Below are positions 57,881 through 64,000 of a stretch of 64,000 nt of DNA, one piece after another; within the stretch, counting starts at the first letter, position 1; each line of letters opens with the position of its first letter. The notes under the pieces are model-generated. The model was not told the origin of the DNA, searched no databases, and saw only the letters and a list, made by a program, of their open reading frames with translations. A program made the translations under genes and the position numbers. This stretch comes from Arthrobacter sp. B1I2 (lineage in GTDB: Bacteria > Actinomycetota > Actinomycetes > Actinomycetales > Micrococcaceae), in the NCBI RefSeq assembly GCF_030816485.1, contig NZ_JAUSYC010000001.1, positions 1,488,001 to 1,552,000 of the forward strand, read 5' to 3'.

Positions 57881-59815
57881 CTACCGCATGGCTGCCTTTT
57901 CCGGCTCCGGATCTTCCACGCCGGGACCCGTGCCGATGCAGTTTGTGCCTTGGGCGCATCCTTCGGCACATTCATGCTTCGTCACAAGCTCAAACTGGAC
58001 ACCGCGGTGCTGCTCAACGCCGGTCCGGATAGCCCGTTCCACCACGGAGTCCGCCAGCCGGCGGCGCAGGGAGAGGGGGTCCCTGCGCAGGTCCTTGGTG
58101 ATGGCGAAACAGAGCAACAGCATGACGATGACGAAGGGCAAGGCCGCGACGATGGTGATCCGCTGCAGGCCTGACAACGCTTCGGAGGGCTGGTCACCGC
58201 CCGCCAGCAACATGACGGCGGCCACGGCACCGGTGAGGGCACCCCAGAAAATTACCAGCGCACGCTTGGGGTCGGAACTGCCGTTGGAACTCAGCGACGC
58301 CATGATCAGGGAGGCGGAGTCGGCGCCCGTGATAAAGAAAATTGCCACTAGGACCATGGCCAGGACGATCACGGCCGCAATCATCCACGCGGGCAGGGGG
58401 AGATTCTTTACCAGGTTGAACAGGGCGCCGTCAAAATCGATGGTTGCCTTGCCGTCGGTGACGGTCATCAGGCCAGGTGTGCCGGCCTTGTCCGCTTCCT
58501 GCTGGATATGGAAGGCGGTTCCGCCGAAGATGCCGAACCAGATGACACTGACAATGCTGGGAACCAGCAGTACGCCGGTGACGAACTGCCGGATGGTCCG
58601 GCCCCGGCTGATCCGGGCGATGAACATGCCCACGAAGGGCGTCCAGGAAATCCACCAGGCCCAGTAGAAGATGGTCCAGCCGGACATCCAGGTCCGGAGC
58701 GCCTCGTCGCCTACGGCCTCAGTACGGGAGGACATTTCGGCCAGGTCGCGCAAGTAGTCGCCGACCGCCGAGGGGATGAGGTTGAGGATGAAAAGAGTGG
58801 GGCCCGCCACGAACACGATGAGGGCAAGGACCACCGCCAGGACCATGTTGACGTTGGACAGCCACTGTATTCCGCGGCTGATGCCGGACAGGGCGGACGC
58901 GATGAAGCACGCTGTCAGGATCGCCACGATGCCCACGAGCACGGGCGTTCCGATCTCGCCTGTCCAGCCGTTGGAGGTGAAACCGCTGCCAATCTGCAGG
59001 GCGCCGAGGCCCAGTGACGCGGCGGTGCCGAACAGGGTGGCGAAGATGGCCAGGATGTTGATGACCTTGCCCACCGGCCCCTCTACGGTCCTGATGCCGA
59101 ACAAGGAGGTGAAGGCAGCGGAAATCAGTTGCCTGCGGCCCAGCCGGTAGGTGCCGTAGGCCATGGCAATGCCCACCACCGCGTACATGGCCCACGGGTG
59201 CAGGGTCCAGTGGAAGATCGAGGTGGCCATGGCCGTCTGGATGGCTGCGGGGGTCCGGCCGTCAACGGTGCCGGGCGGGGGAGAGACGAAGTGGTACAGC
59301 GGCTCGGCCACCCCATAGAACATCAGGCCGATGCCCATTCCGGCGGCGAACATCATGGCGATCCATGACACCGTGCGGAACTCGGGTTTCTCGCCGTCCT
59401 TGCCGAGCGGAATGTTGCCGAACTTGCCTAGGGCCAGCCACAGGACGAAGACGACGAACAGGGAGGCGAGGACCATGAAGAGCCAGCCCGTGTACTCCAT
59501 GACCCAGTCGAGGGCGTCCTTGGAAGTGGTGGCCAGGCCGTCCTTGTCGAGGAATCCCCATGCCACGAACGCCAGTGCGATGGCGCCGGTGATGCCGAAC
59601 GTCGCCTTGTCCAGCGTCAGCTTCCGGTTGCGGCGCTGGGAGACGGCCTGCTCCCTGTTGCTCTGCCGCAGTTCCTCCAGGATCTGCTCGTGTTCGTTGA
59701 CGGCAGGAGGGGCCGTTGCCACTTCCTCTTGATAGGTGTCCAGCGGCTCGGGGGGAATGTCCCCTGAAGGCGGCACTTTTGGTTTGGCGGAGCTCAGGTC
59801 ACTGGTAATGGCCAT
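57881..59815 (-). CDS. BCCT-family betaine/choline/carnitine transporter
   Basis: A 644-residue, 12-helix sodium- or proton-coupled carrier. The BCCT signature is WTIFYWAWWISWTPFVGMFIARIS, preceded by GMGIGLMFYGVAEPLYHF, the substrate-site region of BetP-like carriers. Both ends are long: about 75 charged N-terminal residues before the first helix and about 90 residues after the last, with a cysteine pair (HECAEGCAQGTNC). In BetP such tails sense osmotic stress. Context (operator shared with gbcAB) fits uptake of betaine for catabolism. The ATG is at 59815. Confidence 0.93.
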   Translation of the reverse strand: MAITSDLSSAKPKVPPSGDIPPEPLDTYQEEVATAPPAVNEHEQILEELRQSNREQAVSQRRNRKLTLDKATFGITGAIALAFVAWGFLDKDGLATTSKDALDWVMEYTGWLFMVLASLFVVFVLWLALGKFGNIPLGKDGEKPEFRTVSWIAMMFAAGMGIGLMFYGVAEPLYHFVSPPPGTVDGRTPAAIQTAMATSIFHWTLHPWAMYAVVGIAMAYGTYRLGRRQLISAAFTSLFGIRTVEGPVGKVINILAIFATLFGTAASLGLGALQIGSGFTSNGWTGEIGTPVLVGIVAILTACFIASALSGISRGIQWLSNVNMVLAVVLALIVFVAGPTLFILNLIPSAVGDYLRDLAEMSSRTEAVGDEALRTWMSGWTIFYWAWWISWTPFVGMFIARISRGRTIRQFVTGVLLVPSIVSVIWFGIFGGTAFHIQQEADKAGTPGLMTVTDGKATIDFDGALFNLVKNLPLPAWMIAAVIVLAMVLVAIFFITGADSASLIMASLSSNGSSDPKRALVIFWGALTGAVAAVMLLAGGDQPSEALSGLQRITIVAALPFVIVMLLLCFAITKDLRRDPLSLRRRLADSVVERAIRTGVEQHRGVQFELVTKHECAEGCAQGTNCIGTGPGVEDPEPEKAAMR

Positions 59816-59950
59816 GAAAGCGGGTCCTTTGGCTAGTCCATGGGCTTGCGTTTAATGCTGGCTGTGGGCAGCGCCATCCGCGGAGGGATTGCCGCCTGGT
59901 CGCCAGCGGGGTCAGGGCCTTAAGCCCCATGGGGAGGTGTTCCACAAAGA

Positions 59951-60004
59951 TCAACAGAGTTCGCGCTAAGCAACAAGAGTGCTGTACGTCACTTTCAAAG
60001 TCAA
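59951..60004 (-). promoter_or_regulatory. BCCT promoter with TGTTGC-N14-GTTGA operator
   Basis: On the minus strand TTGACT is at 60004-59999, TGTTGC at 59975-59970 and GTTGA at 59955-59951, with a 14-nt spacer. The leader to the ATG at 59815 is about 140 nt. Stretch 59816-60150 has no gene; it also holds the tandem repeat and terminator listed below. Confidence 0.75.
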
Positions 60005-60045
60005 GGGCACCAGGCGCGGCGAAAAGGGATTCTTCAGGCGGGCGG

Positions 60046-60091
60046 AGAGGGGCAGGCCGCCGTTAAGAAGAGGGGCAGGCCGCCGTTAAAA
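60046..60091. repeat. Tandem repeat, 2 copies of 23 nt
   Basis: AGAGGGGCAGGCCGCCGTTAA is repeated at a 23-nt period (60046-60068 and 60069-60091), with only the last two bases differing (GA versus AA). It lies between the BCCT operator and the IclR terminator. A recent slippage duplication is the simplest reading. Confidence 0.75.
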
Positions 60092-60092
60092 G

Positions 60093-60131
60093 GGCAATGA
60101 CCCCAGGTCCCAACGAACCCGGGTCATTGCC
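60093..60131 (-). terminator. Terminator after the IclR gene
   Basis: GGCAATGACCC 60093-60103 pairs with GGGTCATTGCC 60121-60131. On the minus strand CTTTT follows the hairpin (the complement of the AAAAG at 60088-60092), giving a rho-independent layout for the gene stopping at 60151. Confidence 0.75.
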
Positions 60132-60150
60132 GTGTTGACTCTGGGGGCTT

Positions 60151-60960
60151 TCAGCGCTGCGTGTAACCCATGTTGGCGCTGACTTTGAGTCCCGCGTCCT
60201 TGAGGGTTTCCAGCAGGCCCGGGATCTTCTCCGGATCGAACCGGAATGCCGGCCCGGAAATGCTGAGGGCACCGATCACGACGCCTTGGTGGTTGTAGAC
60301 GGGCACGGCCACGGCATTCAGGCCGATCTCGAATTCCTCCCGCACCACCGCGTACCCCTTGGCCGCTACCTCGAGCAGCTGTGCGTCCAGTTCCCTGCGG
60401 GAGGTGATGGTGCGGGCGGTGCGGGCAGTCAGGCCCGTCTCCTTCAGGATTCGGTCCCGGTCGTCCGCCTCCAGTGCCGCCAGGAGGACCTTGCCGCTGG
60501 AGGTAGCGTGCAGCGGGGTCAGGCTTCCCACCCAGTCGTAGGTGGCCAGGGTGGAGGGACCCATGGCCTGGTCCACGTTCACGGCGTAATTGGAGCGCAA
60601 GACAGCCAGGTTGACGGTTTCCTTGAACTCTTCCGCCAGGCTCTCCAGAACGGGCCTTGCCTCGCGGACCAGGCTCAGGCGGCCGGGAATGGAGCTGGCC
60701 AGGCGAAGAATTCCAAAACCGAGCTGGTACTTGCCCCGTTCACTGTTTTGATGGACCATCTCGCGGGTGACCAGCGAACCCATCAGCCGGGACACGGTGG
60801 ACTTGTGGATCCCCATTTCCTCGGCTATTTCACTCACGCCCGCATGCCCCTCCCGTGCCAGGATCTGCAAGACGGTCAGGGCTCGCTCCACGGACTGCAC
60901 GCCGCCGGACTGTCCGCCTTCCGCATCGGTATCGGATTCAATATCTTTATTCGAGGCCAT
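60151..60960 (-). CDS. IclR-family regulator, candidate for the betaine regulon
   Basis: A 269-residue IclR protein. The N-terminal winged HTH is at about 22-85 (SVERALTVLQILAREGHAGVSEIAEEMGIHKSTVSRLMGSL region). The GAF-like effector domain follows with NLAVLRSNYAVNVDQ, LHATSSGKVLLAAL and VPVYNHQGVVIGALSISG. It lies next to the BCCT gene and is the best candidate to read the TGTTGC-N14-GTTG sites. The alternative is control of the adjacent urate genes, as IclR proteins such as AllR control allantoin use. Confidence 0.87.
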   Translation of the reverse strand: MASNKDIESDTDAEGGQSGGVQSVERALTVLQILAREGHAGVSEIAEEMGIHKSTVSRLMGSLVTREMVHQNSERGKYQLGFGILRLASSIPGRLSLVREARPVLESLAEEFKETVNLAVLRSNYAVNVDQAMGPSTLATYDWVGSLTPLHATSSGKVLLAALEADDRDRILKETGLTARTARTITSRRELDAQLLEVAAKGYAVVREEFEIGLNAVAVPVYNHQGVVIGALSISGPAFRFDPEKIPGLLETLKDAGLKVSANMGYTQR

Positions 60961-61037
60961 ACTTCCTGATCCTATGCCGGTTAATGTGATGGCCGTGACA
61001 TTGGGGCAGGGCGGCTGGGCGATGGCAGCCGAAACCG

Positions 61038-61376
61038 CTAGCTGCCGCGGTACGTGGAGTATGCGAACGGGCTCAGGAGCAGGGGCACGTGGTAGTGCTC
61101 GGGGCCGGTGACCTCGAAGACCAGGTCCACTTCCGGGAAAAACGTCTGCGTCTGCAGCCCGGCGTAGTACTTGCCCGTGGCGAAGTTCAGTTTGTAGTTC
61201 CCGGGTTCCAGCTGCTCCGGCCCCAGGTCCTTGGCCCGGCCGTCCGCGTCCGTACTGGAGGTTGCCAGCTTCCGCCAGGTGCCGCCGTCGTTTTTCAAAA
61301 GGACGACGGCGACCCCCGCCGCCGGGCGCCCGGCACCGGTGTCAAGGATGTGGGTGGTGACGTGGGAGACGCTCAT
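61038..61376 (-). CDS. uraH: 5-hydroxyisourate hydrolase
   Basis: A transthyretin-like tetrameric enzyme hydrolysing 5-hydroxyisourate to OHCU after uricase. The 112-residue protein has SHVTTHILDTGAGRPAAGV at the start, TQTFFPEVDLVFEV in the middle, and the C-terminal hallmark YSTYRGS. It overlaps uraD by 4 bp (ATGA). No uricase gene is in the window. Confidence 0.92.
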   Translation of the reverse strand: MSVSHVTTHILDTGAGRPAAGVAVVLLKNDGGTWRKLATSSTDADGRAKDLGPEQLEPGNYKLNFATGKYYAGLQTQTFFPEVDLVFEVTGPEHYHVPLLLSPFAYSTYRGS

Positions 61377-61870
61377 TCGCTGATCAGTCCTTCGAGCCGC
61401 AGTACGGCAATTTCACGCAGCTGCTGGGCCACGATGGTGTCTTCTTCTTTGGGGGAGTGGGCGAGCCGCTGGTTCAGGGCCTGCAGGATCTCCGGCGCGG
61501 TGCGTCCGGCTGCCCGGATCAGGAAGACGCGGCCGAACTTCTCCTCGTACTCCCGGTTTCCCCGGGCGAGCGCCTCCGCTGCCGCAGCATCCGCCGGGTC
61601 CACCCCGGCCTGTTCGGAACGGGACATGGACGCCTCGGTGCCGGCCGCCGTCGGGCGTTCCCCGATCCTGGGATGGTGGGCCATGGCAGCTTCGATTTCC
61701 GCATGGGTGAAGGGGCTGGCTGCCTGGGTGGCGAAGTCCAGGAGCTGTTCGCGGGTGGCGTACGGCCGTGCCCCGGCCACCGCCTCCACCCAGCGGCTGA
61801 CATCGATGCAGGGCCGGAGGGTGGCCTGGGCCGCGGCGGGATCCGCGGTATTGAATTCGGCAAGCTTCAT
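61373..61870 (-). CDS. uraD: OHCU decarboxylase
   Basis: UraD decarboxylates OHCU to S-allantoin. I start it at the ATG at 61870 (MKLAEFNTADPA), giving 165 residues, the family's usual length, with GAGGA upstream; longer starts exist at 61894, 61906 and 61945. Motifs are FTHAEIEAAMAHHPRIGERP with the catalytic His, FGRVFLIRAAGRTAPEIL and the NREYEEKFG segment. It is paired with uraH. Confidence 0.88.
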   Translation of the reverse strand: MKLAEFNTADPAAAQATLRPCIDVSRWVEAVAGARPYATREQLLDFATQAASPFTHAEIEAAMAHHPRIGERPTAAGTEASMSRSEQAGVDPADAAAAEALARGNREYEEKFGRVFLIRAAGRTAPEILQALNQRLAHSPKEEDTIVAQQLREIAVLRLEGLISE

Positions 61871-62050
61871 GCTGGCGTAGTCCTCGGTGGTCATGCTGGC
61901 ATCCATGGCGACGGCTATGCGGAGGCCGGAAAGCCCGGCGCCCATTCATGGAACACCACAAAGAGGCTTCCGCATCATGGAACTGTTATTTCAGCATACG
62001 TAATATTGAAGTGCAGCCGTCCGGCAGTGTCAAGCGGTTACCAGGAACCC

Positions 62051-62476
62051 TCAATCCTGGGAGGACGTCCTGGACAGCACCCAGGTATTGGTGCCGTCCT
62101 GGCGCTCAAAGGTCACGGTCGTGACAAGCGCCTCGATGAGGGCGAGGCCGCGGCCGGACTCGGAATCGTCGTCGGGGGTGGAAGCATCCATAAGGCCGAA
62201 GGGGGGCTTGGCGTAGTAGGCGCTGACCCGGGCCTGCAGCAGCGCGGGCTGCACGGTGGTTTCCACGCCCAGCTCCACCTCCCGCTCCCCGGATGGCTGC
62301 GCATGCTGGACGATGTTGGACGCGGACTCGATGACCGCGGTGGTAAACGTCATCTGGTCCATGTCGTTGACGAACGGGACGTCGAGCCACAGGCTGTCCA
62401 GGTCGTTGTGGACCGCCTCGACGGCGTCCTCGGCAGCCGGTCCCCGGAAGCTGCGCGACGCCAGCACCTCAGTCAT
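62051..62476 (-). CDS. RsbW-like anti-sigma-type ATP-binding protein
   Basis: A 141-residue GHKL ATPase/kinase domain protein. The N-box is AVIESASNIVQHAQ at about residue 50 and the G-box is SESGRGLALIEALV at about 107. Such proteins bind and phosphorylate a STAS antagonist, here the overlapping upstream gene (8-bp overlap). No sigma factor gene is nearby, so the final target is open. Confidence 0.85.
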   Translation of the reverse strand: MTEVLASRSFRGPAAEDAVEAVHNDLDSLWLDVPFVNDMDQMTFTTAVIESASNIVQHAQPSGEREVELGVETTVQPALLQARVSAYYAKPPFGLMDASTPDDDSESGRGLALIEALVTTVTFERQDGTNTWVLSRTSSQD

Positions 62477-62801
62477 TGCTGAACGCCTCCTCCACGGTGG
62501 GGTACGCGGTGAGGACCTTGTCCATGCTGGTCAGCTTCAGGACCATGTTCACCTGCGGTTGCACCGCTGCGATCCGCAGGTCGCCGCCGGCCTGGCGGGC
62601 GGCTTTGAGGCAACCGATCAGGGCGCCAAGGCCGGAGGAGTCCATGAAGGCGGTCCTTTCCAGGTTGACCACGATCCGGTTGGATCCCCCGGCGATCACG
62701 TCTGTCACGAATTCGCGCAGCTTGGGTGCGGAGACCATATTGAGCCGCCCGTCCGCCTTGACCTCCGCATACGAATCTTTGACCTCGTAACTGAACTCCA
62801 T
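62469..62801 (-). CDS. STAS-domain anti-sigma factor antagonist
   Basis: A 110-residue RsbV/SpoIIAA-like protein. The phosphorylatable Ser is in FMDSSGLGALIG near residue 54. It shares one base with the stop of the upstream glycosyltransferase (TGATG), and its 3' end overlaps the ATPase gene by 8 bp. It forms a partner-switch pair with that ATPase. Confidence 0.88.
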   Translation of the reverse strand: MEFSYEVKDSYAEVKADGRLNMVSAPKLREFVTDVIAGGSNRIVVNLERTAFMDSSGLGALIGCLKAARQAGGDLRIAAVQPQVNMVLKLTSMDKVLTAYPTVEEAFSND

Positions 62802-64000
62802 CAGGATTCCTCTCTGTTTGCAGGTTCTGCGGCCGGTTGGTACCCCTTGTAGAGCACAGCGCGGACCAGGATGCTCATGACCACCAGGTCAAAGACCACC
62901 CAGACAACATTGACCAGGGTGCCCAGCGGTTCGGCCAGCCCGGCGGCCAGTCGGATGAGTCCGACGACGGCGGCGACAGCCAGCAGGACGGACACCACCA
63001 TCTGGGGCCGGATAAGGCTCCAGCTGGGTCCGCCGCTTTGGCGCGCCTTGGGCGTGACCGCGAACCCCAGGGGACGGCCGAACCACACGTTGCGGGCCGC
63101 CGTCGTGCATGCCTTGATCCAGGTGGGGAACAGCGCCAGGCTGTACTGCTGCCCGCGCCAGGTGGGGATGCCGCGGCCGGCCACGGCAAACAACAGCTGG
63201 TTGACCACCATGAACGGGATGAACCGGATGAAGAAGTCCCAGCTCAGGCTGCTGACCGGCAGGATGCCCAGCAGCAGGTAGATGATGGGGGCCGAGAAGT
63301 AGATGACCGCCGCGAAGCCGCTGAGGTAGGTCCACATGGTGGCGAAGTACATTAGGCGCTGGCCGAGCTTCAGGCCCTTCTGCACCAGCGGATTCTCCCG
63401 GAGCAGTACCTGGATGGTCCCCTGTGCCCAGCGAAGGCGCTGGGTCAGCATGGTCTTCAGGTCCTCCGGCGCCAGGCCGTAGGCAAGGATCTCGTGGTGG
63501 TAGACACTCTCCCAGCCCATGGCGTGCATGCGCATGGCGGTGGCCATGTCCTCGGTGACGGAGATGGTGGCCAGCGGCATCACCGGCTGGGCCTCGTCGC
63601 TGCGTTCCACGGTCAGCGCATCCAGGACGGCCTGCACGGATTCCAGGGCGCCCAGCGGCGACCAGTCGCGGGCGGACATGCGCCGGACGGCGTCGTCCGC
63701 CACCACCGGGACGCCTGACTCGCCCACGTGGGCCAGTTCCATGGCGGCGATCTCTTCGAGGTCCGCCTGCAGGGCGGCCACGTCGGCCTGGACCAGGGTC
63801 TGGACCGCGGTGTCCACACGGCGGCGGACCCGGTATGTCACCTCGCTAAGGGGCCTGCCGGCGTCCACCTCCTCCTGGGCTTCGCGGGTGGCTGCCTCCA
63901 CCTCGTCGAGGACCTCCGCCACCAGCGTTGACTCCACATCCGCTGACTTGCGGGCCTGCCTGATGGCTGCCCGGGATGCGGCCAGTGCGCGGCGGATGCT
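62801..64000 (-). CDS. Cellulose-synthase-like family 2 glycosyltransferase, C-terminal part (runs off right edge)
   Basis: At least 399 residues are visible; the frame is open at base 64000, so the true start is outside. The GT2 acceptor and catalytic motifs are TEDMATAMRMHAMGW (TED) and QRLRWAQGTIQVLL (QxxRW), followed by about five membrane helices. A charged, probably coiled-coil segment of about 75 residues (ADVESTLVAEVLDEVEAATRE onward) lies before the TED, an unusual insertion inside the GT domain. It is coupled to STAS (TGATG), which suggests that polysaccharide production is regulated post-translationally by the partner switch. Confidence 0.85.
   Translation of the reverse strand, partial: SIRRALAASRAAIRQARKSADVESTLVAEVLDEVEAATREAQEEVDAGRPLSEVTYRVRRRVDTAVQTLVQADVAALQADLEEIAAMELAHVGESGVPVVADDAVRRMSARDWSPLGALESVQAVLDALTVERSDEAQPVMPLATISVTEDMATAMRMHAMGWESVYHHEILAYGLAPEDLKTMLTQRLRWAQGTIQVLLRENPLVQKGLKLGQRLMYFATMWTYLSGFAAVIYFSAPIIYLLLGILPVSSLSWDFFIRFIPFMVVNQLLFAVAGRGIPTWRGQQYSLALFPTWIKACTTAARNVWFGRPLGFAVTPKARQSGGPSWSLIRPQMVVSVLLAVAAVVGLIRLAAGLAEPLGTLVNVVWVVFDLVVMSILVRAVLYKGYQPAAEPANREES

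Overview
The window is chromosomal, high-GC actinobacterial DNA and fits Arthrobacter or a close relative (Pseudarthrobacter, Paenarthrobacter). The signs are a mycothiol-type formaldehyde dehydrogenase, a DUF3073 protein, a HAIR-like operator before clpB, many GTG/TTG starts and ATGA/GTGA gene overlaps, and a dimethylglycine oxidase whose active-site numbering matches the Arthrobacter globiformis enzyme. I see no rRNA, tRNA, phage, insertion sequence or CRISPR array.

Layout. 1-7.7 kb: a DUF1206 fragment, a frameshifted WXG100-like gene, trmB, two MFS exporters and a methyltransferase. 7.8-10 kb: a DEAD-box RNA helicase behind a structured 5' leader. 10-13.5 kb: small metabolic genes and a coupled pair of SMR exporters behind a guanidine-III riboswitch. 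13.6-21.8 kb: a ROK repressor divergent from a complete sugar ABC importer, a GH63-type glucosylglycerate-hydrolase-like enzyme and a Gfo/Idh/MocA oxidoreductase. 21.8-29.4 kb: hutD-like, trpF, yccF, a DUF4031-HD fusion and a molybdate operon (HTH-TOBE regulator, modABC). 29.6-37.7 kb: clpB (frameshifted), a septum-formation-like protein, DUF3073, purM and purF.

38-60 kb is the most interesting part: a glycine betaine and C1 catabolic supercluster. A BCCT carrier imports betaine. GbcA/GbcB demethylate it to dimethylglycine and release formaldehyde. Two dimethylglycine-oxidase paralogues continue toward sarcosine and glycine and load the one-carbon unit onto tetrahydrofolate. FolD, FchA and PurU convert methylene-THF to formate plus THF. 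Free formaldehyde is handled by a glutathione-independent dehydrogenase (FdhA) and by a mycothiol route (MscR plus an MBL hydrolase), and formate is oxidised by an FdhF-type molybdoenzyme.

Two regulatory motifs tie the supercluster together. TGTTGC-N14-GTTG(C/A) occurs once in each of four promoters (gbcAB, a DMGO paralogue, an MFS carrier, BCCT), 28-31 nt from a TTGAC -35 element; the IclR protein at 60.2 kb is the best candidate reader. TGATATAT half-sites and one perfect 16-bp palindrome surround the GntR gene, purU and the mscR promoter. FolD has Ile where the cyclohydrolase lysine should be, and the overlapping next gene encodes FchA, which would supply that missing step.

60-64 kb: IclR, a urate-degradation pair (uraD, uraH) and a cellulose-synthase-like glycosyltransferase coupled to STAS and anti-sigma-type ATPase genes. 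Two genes (549-2124 and clpB) carry single-base frameshifts that are either real or assembly errors.
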